Of a DNA stretch of 64,000 nucleotides, positions 1 to 11,160 are shown in pieces. Below the pieces are notes generated by a model. That model was not told the origin of the DNA. It searched no databases and saw nothing but the letters and a program-made list of their open reading frames with translations. Made by a program: the position numbers and the translations under genes. The stretch comes from Anisakis pegreffii. Taxonomy: Eukaryota; Nematoda; Chromadorea; Rhabditida; Anisakidae. The DNA lies in NCBI GenBank assembly GCA_035041965.1, contig JAPYMA010000618.1, forward strand, positions 124,001-188,000. The letters are read 5' to 3'. Every line of letters begins with the position of its first letter. Position 1 is the stretch's first letter.

Positions 1-59
1 TTAAACCCTTTCATCGTTCGCTACAGCGTGAGGAGTCGTGCGGTGACTACGATGCTCAT

Positions 60-222
60 AAACTTACCTGGCTGGAAGGATTTCGCGATCATGAAGGCGG
101 AAACTTCACGGTGAGGCTAGGACATTGCACTTTGGTCCTGGTTGACCCGTGTGGCATTCCCGAGTCGGGATTGGCCAACAGCATAATTTTTGCGTTTGGG
201 GACAGCGTTCGCGCTTCCCCGC
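60..222 (+). ncRNA. U1 spliceosomal snRNA
   Basis: U1 snRNA base-pairs with 5' splice sites at the start of spliceosome assembly. The sequence shows AAACTTACCTGGCTGG at its 5' end (60-75), which contains the ACUUACCUG element complementary to 5' splice sites. It then has a stem-loop carrying the GCGATCATGAAGGCGGAA segment (about 85-102), the loop text ATTGCAC (124-130) typical of stem-loop II, and a stem III pairing TCCCGAGTCGGGA. A single-stranded Sm-site-like AATTTTTG lies at 185-192, followed by a final GC-rich hairpin (about 199-221) with a GCG-TTCG-CGC core. Order and length (about 163 nt) match known nematode U1. The exact ends are inferred; the 5' end could be 58-60. Only 59 bases of upstream sequence are visible, so the proximal sequence element was not assigned. 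It could be a variant or pseudogene copy, but every key element is intact. Confidence 0.9.
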
Positions 223-1024
223 TTTGAAAATAGATTGACTTTTGACTCATGAGTAAGGGATCATTGTAACACTCGTCACCAAAATTTCATCGCTAACGAG
301 GTGCGCGGACCTTAATGTAAGCACCACCATAGTAATGCAACCGACAAACGTGAACGCAAAAAACATGATGAGCAAAGAGTTTATTGTTGTCCTAAGTCAA
401 AATTTACTGCACAGTACGAAACGCATGAACCACCAAACGACACCTCAATGGAATTAATCGAGAAAAGTAATTGAATGACTTGATTTAATAGCTCTGTACA
501 GAAAACGAACCAGATTCAAATAAGGCATTCGTCTGATATGGTAAGTTAACTGAACGCTTGTAGATGTATTGGTATCACAACATGATGAACAATTTTTCAC
601 AGTGATGATTGTAAAATCAAGATATGCTGATGAGATGGATCAGATTCAATATAGCGATTATGCTATTAATATTTTAAATACCATAGCAACATTCCAACAA
701 GGGATCATGGTTTTTGAGGACATATTGATGGAAATAATTCATAAGTATTCATTTAATCATTAAACAACCATTGCAAAAATATCATCAAATAATGAATTCA
801 TCAAACTTAAGTCAGCGCAAATCAACTACTTTTTTTGTTCTACGACGAAGGTTGATCTGCTTGAAATACTTCATCAGAATCACTGTCATACGATCAACTC
901 AATAGAGGAGCATTAATTTTTTTTGTGATTTTGGTTAACAATTTCATTATTTGTGAATATTTCCGCGCTGGGCGTTATCTCTCCAAAAAAAAAAGTATTA
1001 CATGATAGGTTATTAGAGCGTATT
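223..1024. other. Intergenic, no gene recognised
   Basis: AT-rich DNA between the U1 gene and the 3' end of the three-finger protein gene. I see no splice-flanked coding exon. The longest open stretch (569-763, +) has no acceptor or donor context and no recognisable protein motif. An A10 run lies near 985-994. Confidence 0.5.
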
Positions 1025-2004
1025 TTAATGATGAGATGTACCATTCAAGTTCAAAACCTTAGCCACTTGTAGCAATTTGTCATAATCTTCCTTCGTTCCC
1101 GACGACAGCAGCTTTATATGACTATATACGGCATTTTGTTCCATTTCGTCATCTTTATTGCAATAATCTTCATCACAACAACAAAATGCACCATCATGTC
1201 TTTCGTCTGTGAGGCCGTAATATGGCACCTCAGGAACACAGTAAGTGAAATTCACTTTTATTGTCGGCGGAATGGTAGGCAATTTATCCGATGGCATACT
1301 GTCTGTCGTTTTGATTAGCTGAAATTGGATTACGGAATTAGAATGAATCGGATACCACATACACAGAGCACACTCTTAATGTTCGTTCGATAGACTGAAA
1401 GTTCAATGCAACAATACCATTCAGCATAGTTCATCAAAACAGTTTACCCATTTCCGGGTTTTGTAATATATTTTAGGCGTTGCTGAACTGATGCGATATG
1501 CAGGTGACAAACGTTTACGAAAATCATACTCGACATGTGGTTGGTCAGTGAACATCTTAAGTTGTGAACTAAATGTGATGCTTGTTCTTAAATGAGATCA
1601 ACTATGGATTCGGGTTTAGTGTTTGTGAGCCGTTGAACATCAAAAATCAAAACGTGCAATCGAAGTTTTCTGCGACTGTGCCAATACTTTCATTCTTGTT
1701 ATGCTCTGTGGTTCTGTAGGCCGTAAGTGACCATCCGAGTGGGACTATTGAAAAATCGAGCGAGAAGGATGACATAAAATAATGTCACTGTTCAATTCAG
1801 CACCTCACACATGAACACATGATCACAACCACGTAGGTATTTGTCAGTGTCGGTCATCTCGTTCATAATATCCTGAAAGAAACACATGCCGTCTGGTCCA
1901 CAGTCCTCTTCTTGCACATTATCTTGAACATTCGAATGACACATAATCGCCGCGGATGGCCACGCCAGCAATAAAAGCTGCCCGAAGAGCGTCCACAACA
2001 GAAA
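1025..2004 (-). CDS. Secreted three-finger (Ly6/activin-receptor-like) cysteine-rich protein, 5' exon missing
   Basis: Two exons were found on the - strand: 2004-1804 and about 1372-1025. The first follows a good acceptor (TTCTTTCAG) and encodes a hydrophobic signal-peptide-like segment, FLLWTLFGQLLLLAWPSAAI, then spaced cysteines (C..CGPDGMCFF...GCDHVFMC). The second holds the closing block CCCDEDYCN, the CC-x-x-D-x-CN signature of three-finger and activin-receptor-like ectodomains, followed by a 34-residue tail ending at TAA. Such proteins are usually secreted or GPI-anchored; no clear GPI-anchor signal is seen, so secretion is favoured. There is no ATG in frame at the start of the first exon, so a short upstream exon with the initiator must lie 5' of 2004. 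The junction (donor GAG|GTGCTG, acceptor AAGAG|TGT) is in phase but weak, and residues there may be off by a few. The family call rests on the cysteine pattern only. Confidence 0.72.
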
Positions 2005-3684
2005 CTGAAAGAAGAAATTTCAATGGGAACATTCGAGGAAACGTTCAGAGTATGGCTTATGTAGAGTGATGATGGAGTGTCTTGAAGAACGAACGCGCAT
2101 TTACTTAAATCATGCGGATTGTTATGATATGTTACTCAGTTTGATACTTTTTCAAGATCAGTTTTTAATAGTGATGATTTTAACTGTGGTCAATTGATGA
2201 AGAATGCACAGACTGCTTTGTCCAACCCAACAATTTTCAGATAGGTATCCTCAATCTCCTTCCTACTTGCCACTTTTCAGTTCAAGAACTCACATATTGA
2301 AATGGAAATAAAAAAGCTTCGAGAACAGAAAATTTTTTTTCAGCAAGATTTTTTAAACTGAGGTTATCGTCAAAATTGAACTTGGATCTGATTTGTCCTG
2401 TTTTATGTCCTTGCGATGCCATAATTACGAATTTGAGTAGTACTAATCCATGATATGGTATTTTCGGTAACAACAAGCCTATTTGGTCTATGGATATACT
2501 TAAGACTCGTCTCGTGACTCGTTCATGAACACATCCAGATGGCCACGATCACAACAACGAATTCGTCAGCCGTAGATTAAAACAAACCGAAACCATTGAG
2601 ATGACCCTAGCGGCCATCTTATTGCCGTCCTAATCTTCAAATGACATGAAGTGAAGTAAATGATACCTTTATACAAGGTCATTCATTGAAATTTGCATAG
2701 TGGATCGATTATGCATGAGAATTTTCTTACGTTTGATACCAATTAATGTTAATTAATACGCATTACTCATTCAATTTTCGGAAATTTCTCAGTCATCCCT
2801 CTTAAAAAATCCTTCGTCATCAATTCGATAACGTGGCAAAAATTACGCAATATAATGACATTTATTGAATCCGTTAAAGCTTGCTAGTATTGAATCACAG
2901 TTCATTTAGACACAAGTTTTTTTCTTATATTCATTATTCTGATCACAAACGTGAAAACTGCGTTCACGTCCAGTGAAAAACACATCGAACTGTTATTAGC
3001 AGTTATTGGTCGTATTTTGCATTCTGTTTGCTGCTCTCAGATGCGGTCATCACTGATATTTTGATAGGTGCTTGCTGGATGGATGGATGACGACTTGTTC
3101 AAATGTTAACATAGAAAGAAAAGTTGCAAATACACTAGTAGTGAATGTTTATGCGAAAATTATTTTACAATTTGAATCGTAAAGTATTTGAAAACTTTCG
3201 AATATTAAAGAGTACAATAGCATAAACGCTATGAACTGAATGTGTCATATTCAGCGTGAACATTTAAAAGTAAATCATTCATAACACATTACTCGACGTA
3301 TTCGAGTGAACTTTAGACCCGGTGTTTCTGAACATAAGCAGTATTGTCCTTCGGCAAATCTTATACAAGCATGATTCAGGCCAAAGAATAAACAAAGTGA
3401 TCTTTAAGCGTTTCGAAATCACCGAAGTTTTCTTCGTTATTTCTAAAGTAAGTGTCTCAGTAAATGCGACTGCAAGTGGAAAGAAAGATGGCAGCGACTT
3501 GGCCACAGTGTTCGTTCAATTGTTGCCCAAAAATGCCTACAGAAGCACTGTTAGCGATAAGTGACTTTTCGAGGAACAAATTGGTTACTTAGATGAAAAT
3601 GACAAGAGAGCATGATAAGTTGGAGTAAAGTGAGCATGAGCAATGTACAGTGCAAATAAGAAATAGATCAGAGTTGATTGTTGT
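2005..3684. other. Intergenic; should contain the missing 5' exon of the three-finger protein gene
   Basis: The - strand gene to the left starts with a spliced-in exon at 2004, so a short initiator exon is expected here. I could not find an ATG exon with a phase-0 donor that stands out. The open frames at 3279-3564 on both strands look like chance ORFs with no splice context. Confidence 0.4.
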
Positions 3685-6551
3685 TCAGTTAGATTTCTTT
3701 ATGGTCTCGCAGTTCGTACAAGATCGAGTGACTGCCGTTTCGGAAACATTTTCCGGAAGATTTCCGAGTTCTTTGTTGATTCTATCATAAGCTTTTACCA
3801 TCCGTTTACGACATTCCTCTGCAAGTTCGTTGACATCTTCGAATAGTGTTGAGTCGATTGGAGGTAGCGCTTCAATGATAACGTGACCGCCGTAGTCGAA
3901 TTTGAAGTCGGCCTGAAAATTACGCAAATTTTGACATTTCTAGTAAGTGAAATGAAATTTTTTAGCTGTTTGTGAGCGGTGCTTTATCGTGGAATTTTGA
4001 TCATAAGGTAGAACTTTTGGATGTTATTGCTCTGAGAGCAATCAATGAAATTCGAGATGATCTCTTAGACTAATCATAATGAAAAGATTGATACAAAATA
4101 CGGAATCGGTTAGTGAGAACATCCATCAACAGAATCATACAAATGTGAAATAATCGCACAGAAATGAGAAGCAAATAAGTTACTAAATTACTAAATTGTA
4201 GAAGTTTTTGTAGGATGTAACAACCACAGGAACGATTGGCACCTGAAAGAGCAGAACATTTTCACTTGTTTCTCTTCTTGAGCACTAATGTGTTCAACTT
4301 GAAAGGATCTCATACAGCATGAAAACACCATAAAATTCTCGTTGAATAATAGTTTTCGCCAGTTTACTAGAATGCAAATTTCAAAAAATGCACTCCATCT
4401 TCTGTTAAAAGGCTCACAAACTTCATCTGCAGAGAGCTTCATCTATTAAGTGAGAACTCTGTTCAGTGATCTCATACTCCATAGCAACAGAACTGCAAAG
4501 AATGAAACCTTTGCATGAGAAGCCACTATGAAGGCGCCTTTCTTGAACGGCAACAGCTCATCACCAGAACCACGAGTTCCCTCTGGGTATATCCAAACCT
4601 TTCGCTGAATATCAATACGCGATTGAAGCAGATGTATACAGATGGAGAAGACAAATTAAGCCTCACTAGTCTAGAGATGCTTAAATTTATGTTTTATTGC
4701 TCACCAAGAATAACCAAAACGAACTTTTCAGAGGCTTGAAAAGCCTTGCCTATTCCAAATAAAAGTCATTTGAGTTTAACAACTTTTTCGAACAATTTGC
4801 ATTGGTTCGTGAATTTGAGCAGAGGCATGTCGTCATTCTTGATTACCAATTTTGTGAACTAACTTTCTTCTGCAGGATTGTATCGGTTACTTGCTCCAAC
4901 GATTTATGCGCATCGTTTTTATTGAAACGATTCACATAAATTGAGTTTGCCAAGAACGTGCAGAAGTTGAAACCCGGTAAAAATATTAGGCTCTTCTTCA
5001 GAAACATCACACAATTTTCCGGCCATACATACGACATCGCTAAAAACATGCATTTTCTTTATCACTGTTGTTATCAATTATCATTGATATCAGTTATCTA
5101 ACTGATATCAATGACAATGTAATGAAATATTCTACATAATCATTCCATGAAGAATATTTTGCATTTGTTTTGCAAGTGAATGAAATTTTCCGTATTTTAT
5201 TAATTGTAAGGCTTTTTGCACAATCATAACAAATTTTTGTGGTGTTCATGTTTTGTGCATGTGATAGTGCATTCAACTGGTATGCATCTAACATGTTGGG
5301 CATTCTTATCATTGAGTGCTCTTATCACATCGCCTTAGATGAGAATGTGCTAAAATGATAAGTTTTTGCAAAATGTTGAAAGTATACACAGATGAAAAAA
5401 TCTGCAGTGAATGATCTCGCCGCAACTTTTAAAATTCACCGACAAAACCCTGTATGGCCTAATAATTCCCTCCACTCCAATTGAATTAGAACTTATCAGT
5501 GATGTGAACGATGAGTTCAGGATATGTATGAGATGAACAAGATATCCTTTATAATATGGCTGTTGTGCATAAGCAGCCACGTTTCTCAACATTATGAAAT
5601 TCATAATCAGATGTGTGGATAACATGAATGCTATGGTTTTTCTAAAAGTTTCCTTTGAAAATCGTAGCGTGTTTTGATGAAAACTGAACTGAACGCATAA
5701 AAAATTGCGACAGAATGAACTTGAATGGGAAGTTGATTAGTTTGAAAAAAAAATTATCACACATACTTAGCACATCCAGAACACTTTGATGATTTGCTAT
5801 CAAGATATACGGCTCATCGGATTCAGTGTATTGCATATTACGCAATTCCAGCTTTAAACCCAACCAAAAAGTTGAGCACTGAAAGATGCGAAACATCCGG
5901 CTGTAAACATTACAGTTGATTATTCAGAGAACTCAGCAAATAATTGTAAGCAATTCCATTTGATATGTTGAAATAAGGAAATTTTCATAGATTATTAAAT
6001 CTCTTTCGTGTAATCTGTATTCTAAGCGTACTATTAAGCGACAAAATGATTCACAATCAATGTTTCTCGTAAATGTCACCGAAAAACACTACGGAAAGCA
6101 TCTCAAGTATTGCTAGACGTGAAGCTTCATGATAAACAGAAGTGTATTCACATGCTCGTGTCAGATCACTGACCCAATAAACAACATCAATTCCAGTTAG
6201 CTTCAATCGCAACCGGAGGCCCTTCAAAAATTTGTCGAGCAGCTTTCAGATGCAATTTTTCAACACTGTGTCAAAATATGAAGAGGATATTCAAATGACT
6301 AGAAGGAATACGTGCACTACTAACTTTATAGCAGTGAAGCGAAAAACTTACAAATGATTTTTCGGCGTTCTTCCATACGGAACCGAGATGAGTGCGCCAA
6401 TGAAGGCTGACGAAAGAAAGCAAAAAATGAAGAAAGACAGCCTGCAATGAAATCGGAATTGTACAGAAACTGAGTAAAGAACTGGAACGATGAGTAGTAA
6501 TATGAGCAGGAATAAACCCAAATATTCACTGAACGACGTTTCAGTGGTCAT
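3685..6551 (-). CDS. 1-acyl-sn-glycerol-3-phosphate acyltransferase (LPAAT/AGPAT, ACL-1/ACL-2-like)
   Basis: This enzyme transfers an acyl group from acyl-CoA to lysophosphatidic acid, making phosphatidic acid at the ER membrane for phospholipid and triglyceride synthesis. Six exons join in phase on the - strand: 6551-6352, 5900-5767, 5039-4864, 4604-4509, 4242-4192 and 3912-3685. They give 294 codons plus stop from a true ATG. Residues about 9-58 contain two hydrophobic membrane segments. The acyltransferase blocks are intact: NHQSVLD (catalytic His104 and Asp109), the PGFNF...VNRF region (Arg149), PEGTR (178-181, substrate phosphate binding) followed by LPFKKGAF, and VPIVPVV (203-209). Donors include GTAAGT, GTATGT and GTTAGT, and most acceptors are TTTCAG-like. 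The C-terminal [16 protein letters not shown] segment matches the usual end of the family. The length is typical. I am sure of the family; which C. elegans acl gene is closest is not settled. Confidence 0.93.
5081..5114. repeat. Perfect 15-bp inverted repeat, 4-nt loop, in intron 2 of the acyltransferase gene
   Basis: Bases 5081-5095 (TCATTGATATCAGTT) are the exact reverse complement of 5100-5114, with loop ATCT. The hairpin lies about 40-75 bases upstream of the exon-3 acceptor on the gene's strand, where the branch point would be expected. Confidence 0.9.
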
Positions 6552-9500
6552 TATTTGAATTTATCAATTGCGATAGTGTGCACGATAAACCCGTCGTTTT
6601 ATTTTACGGTGATTCAGATCTGAAATGAAGCAAAATCATTATTCAGATTCTTTGAACACTTGAAGTTCGGTAGGATTTAAATGTAAAACGATAACAAATT
6701 TATGGTTCATTTTGCGATAGGCGCAGCCAACAAGATGTGACAGAAACGACATTTCAATGAATTGAATCACTCGATGAAAACAATGAGAAAGTTTATTTTC
6801 AGGCGTTTAAAAATTTAAAAAAATGAAGGATCAGACGAAGAACACTTCCAAGAAAGTTGAAGAAAAGCAAAGGAAACATCAAACGTAGATGAAATTATGG
6901 TAAAATGGAAAAACATTCACGGGGAATGCAATCAGAAATTCAATTTTCAGTACCGCCATAACACTTTCTTTGGCCCAATGATTTTTCTGCTTAGCACAGA
7001 CACCAAATAGCAGATTGGATTATGACTAAGCAGACTGGGAATGGACAGAGAAAGAATTTGGTGAACGAATAAATGAGCGAAGGATTAAGTAGATGAATGA
7101 GTGCAGAGGCATTGTTGCTTGCTGAGTGAACATTTCCCTTAAGATTTCCTTCAAGCAACAATTAATGGCATCGAGGATCTATTTTTTATTTAATCAACAT
7201 AAAGGTCTAAGAACAGCACTCTGACATGTGCCGGATAATAAAGCGTAGATCAATCGCACAACAAATAGAATAAAAAAGCTCCCGCAATATACAGAATCGC
7301 CCATGCGGCAATGTCAATTGTTTGATTTCCAATTTTATCCAGTTAAATGTTTCATGGACATATTTCAAAAGTGCATGAATATGAGAGAGTGTGTGTGTGT
7401 TGATAGTGAGCATCGTCATTAAACAAACGAATATTAACCATACACCCAATAACTGAGAATGAAATAGCAATAGGGCAGTCTTAAACATTCGAGACTAAAC
7501 AATCTTATGAATACCCATATTGTAATTATGAGTGGAGTGCATTTCTCTAGGCAAAAACATGTCAATTTCCACTGCAACATATGGGGCGCAATATGCATCG
7601 ATTCATATCAGCAACTTTTTTCACCACAGTTTAATTATTCATTTTGAGCGACAATAAAAAGTTCTCACAGCCGTCCGTCTACATTCACTTGACTGATTGC
7701 ACATGCAAGGCAATGAATTGAAGAAATTAATTGTGATTACGAAGAAGCGCCTAATTGCGATACATTCACACATGCAATACAACAAATTTTAGGAAGTCAT
7801 CTAGACAATTTCAATTGAAACAAATATCGATGGATTATTGGAATGGAATATTGATGTGAGCTGAACGAAAACTATGCATTCAAAAACTTGAGTCATTTTC
7901 TCATTATTAAGTGGAAATTTATCAATGTATGACTGAATAACATTCATCAGAGATTCATTGTAAATTCTGACAAGTGGTGAAAATTTTTAACGAATAAATT
8001 TTCTCTGCCTAAAAGTGGACAACACGATAACAATGACGAATCCGATACAATGATTAATGTATTTCCATGAATATGCCATGCCATCCCATCACACTCGCAA
8101 TCAAGCACTATTGTACGAATTGCGATGAATATCTGCTGTACTATTGAGGCACACAGGCGAAATTTTCATTTATTTATAGTTGACGGCTCAAATTTATTTC
8201 TGCTCATGCTGTTACATAAACATAACAATAATATCATCAGAGGTGAATGTGAAATGGAAACCTGGTTATGTGTGAAAATAGATTTTTAATAATTGCAAAT
8301 CACTTATCGATCGATATTATGATTGAGAATGAATCAGGTGGTGAAATAGATGATCAAATGAGCAATCAAAACAAGCAAACATGTTTTTGAAATATGCTCT
8401 GAAAAGTGCTTTGAAATCTTCTGAGTGATTGAAAACAGAGGCCAGTAGATGTTGAACATGAATCACAACTACCTCTGAGGCAAACAAATAAATGTAATAG
8501 AGATAATATTAGCATCAGTTTTGATAATGATAATAATAAGAAGAAGAACACCGTGAATATATTGTACTAATGAATACAATCTAGTGTAATGATAATCCCA
8601 ATAATGAGCATCAGGGTAGTGATATTGAAAAAAGGATAACACGCAAGAACATATCAATAATGTTAATAGCAAGAAGTATTTTAAGTACAATTAATAAATT
8701 GTAGTAACTCGCTAGAAAGAGGGCAATCACTACAACAAAAGTCTTCGTGCACTTATCTGTAGCTCTACGAACCCATAATGAGTGATAATGCAATGCATTA
8801 ATCACACTATAATTATGGCGAGCTGAACTATTGCACGGTACCATTATTCGGAAGTGTTATCGAGGAAGAGCGCATTGAATCGATAGGCATTTTCATTTCA
8901 ACGCCCGACATTTCTCAATAACGTTACTTACGGATGAGACTCGAAATATTTTGATGTTGCTAGGCTGAATCATCACTGACGATGCAAACAAACACGATGG
9001 ATGGATGGTTTGACTGATGTATAATAAGAATGACGGCTCATCAATAGCAAACCTCACAAACGCAATGAAATATTTGTGGAAGAGGAGTGCAGTTCCGAGA
9101 GCGAAAATAATAGCGATGATAATGATGATGATGAAGCTATCGTACATTTAGGCAGCTGCCGTAATTACTTTAAGCTCGGGGATAGTGTTTCGTATTGCAC
9201 ACAAACAACCAACTTACAAGTTAAGTTCATTTGTTGCTTGTTTTTATGCTCGTTCGTATTTTCAGGTGTTTAAGCAACGTAATGCAAAACCAGAGAACAG
9301 ATCTCTTTCCACAACCTAAACTAACAACAATTGGTTTGGGAGAATTCCAATGAGAACTGAACTAAAAGAGGGAAAAATAAGGAACCAGAAAGAAAGAAAT
9401 AATGATCTTAATTGTGTTCATCAATGCCTATGTGAACCACTGATATACGAAAACATTAATGAATGTAAAGCAATATGAACATAGCAATTGAGATTCCATC

Positions 9501-9897
9501 GCATTACGACAATACCAGCAAAATATCAATTATATCAACAATAACATTAGGAATGAGTATCGCTTTGATAACAGCAATAAGTGCAATGTGACTGATAAAA
9601 ACACTGATATTACCGACTAAGTGATGTCAATAATACTTAACAAACACATCGGTAATGAATACATTACTGATAACCACACCAATAATTACATCATTTCGGT
9701 TTGTCTCCTCAGTGTAAACGAATGAAACACTAATCAAATGCGCACAATGATCCTTCGCAGCAAGTTAAACAAGCAAATGATAAATCTTGTTTTCACTCCT
9801 CACTTGCAATTTATTAAAACTCTCGCTTATTATGATGTCATTCAGTTATGTTCATGACAACTAGTGATAAGACATTCAACTATGACAACTGGTGAAA

Positions 9898-10311
9898 TGA
9901 CGATGTGTTATTGAGAAATCTGAAAATTTGAGTCGGGAACGCCTTCAAAACAGAAAAGATGGGGAAAGAATTGTTTTGCATGAGTGCATTTGTTTGTTAG
10001 AGAAACATTTTTATCCAGTGTGTTGTTTTTTTCAAGATAATGACTATACCAATAAATTGTACTTGATAAATTTGAACGAAACGACTGAGAGTTTGAGAGG
10101 CCATATTTTTAGAATTACGAAAAGAACTGTTTCAGAAAGGTATTTATGTTTTTCATCGACCAAAATATTGAATTTGTCTCAAAATGGGCATGAAATTTTT
10201 ACTGTTCAAGGCTCAATGAGAATTTGTGAAAATTTATTGATGCATCGATGCGTATATAACTTATTACCAAGAAGCATCAGTCAGGTATTTGAAGAGTGCA
10301 TCGCAGTATAA
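9898..10311 (+). other. Orphan open reading frame, unrecognised
   Basis: About 137 codons stay open on the + strand up to a TAA at 10309-10311. The frame is unusually long for AT-rich noncoding DNA here. No ATG lies near its 5' end and the flanks do not form convincing splice sites. The peptide (for example LINLNETTESLRGHIFRITK) matches no family I recognise. It may be chance, a decayed mobile-element frame, or an internal exon of an unfound gene. Confidence 0.2.
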
Positions 10312-10746
10312 TGAGCAATTATCGAAAACATCATAAAATTGACGATTGATTGCGTCTCGCTTGAATTGACGACTTAACGACCTTTAATCGCTGCAATTAC
10401 TCATCTTATGAATATCAGCGTAATGGCCACATATTGTTGGATTTTTTCAAATATGATAGAATCGTTCAAAACTGCTTTCGATATGTTTCAAAACTGCCGG
10501 AGCAATCACCATAAATTGTGAATGTAAGCAAAATGTGAATGTCTGTTTTTGAAATTAAATGCCAAATGTTTGCTGTGTTCCATTATTGTTCAGATGTTAA
10601 TGTTTTATAATAGGTTATAATTCAGCAAAACGTCATTTCATAAAGTGAAAATTTCATCCAATATTCATGAATCGTTGATTTTCATGAATCCTCAAATAAG
10701 GCACTCGCTCGTCAAGCATCCCTGGAAATTGCACCCTTTTTTTGTC

Positions 10747-11160
10747 TTCAAACTATCGGTGTTCTCAAGTTTGCCCAGTAACATGGTAATTTCTTTACAC
10801 CATCAGATTTCTCGCATTCTCTTCTTTCCGAAAAGTATATATGTTGTCGGGCGATTTTGCTTACTTGAGGAGATATAGCTTATTTTCTGAAGGTATCTCA
10901 ATTGCTCGGCAGCGCTCATTTCAATACATTTTATCTCTGGTGATCAATACGTAGATTAGCTTGGCAGTATCAGAGTCACCATCTTCAAACTGCTGGTGTT
11001 CTCAAGTTTGCCCAGGAACATGGGATGTTTTCACACCATCAGATTCCCCAGATTCTCGAGTTTCCGAAAAGTATATATGTTGTCGGGCGATTTTGCTTAC
11101 TTCAAGAGAAATAGCTTATTTTCCGAAGGTACCCCATTTAGCTTGGTGGCGCTCATTTCA
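10747..11160. repeat. Diverged direct duplication, two copies at about 237-bp spacing
   Basis: Copy 1 (10747-10924) and copy 2 (10984-11160) share long blocks, including GGTGTTCTCAAGTTTGCCCA, CACCATCAGATT and an almost unchanged core (CCGAAAAGTATATATGTTGT onward, 10829-10895 against 11066-11132). Both copies then read AGCTTATTTTC-GAAGGTA followed by GCTCATTTCA. Mismatches and small changes are spread throughout, so the duplication is not recent. No coding signal is preserved between copies. Confidence 0.85.
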
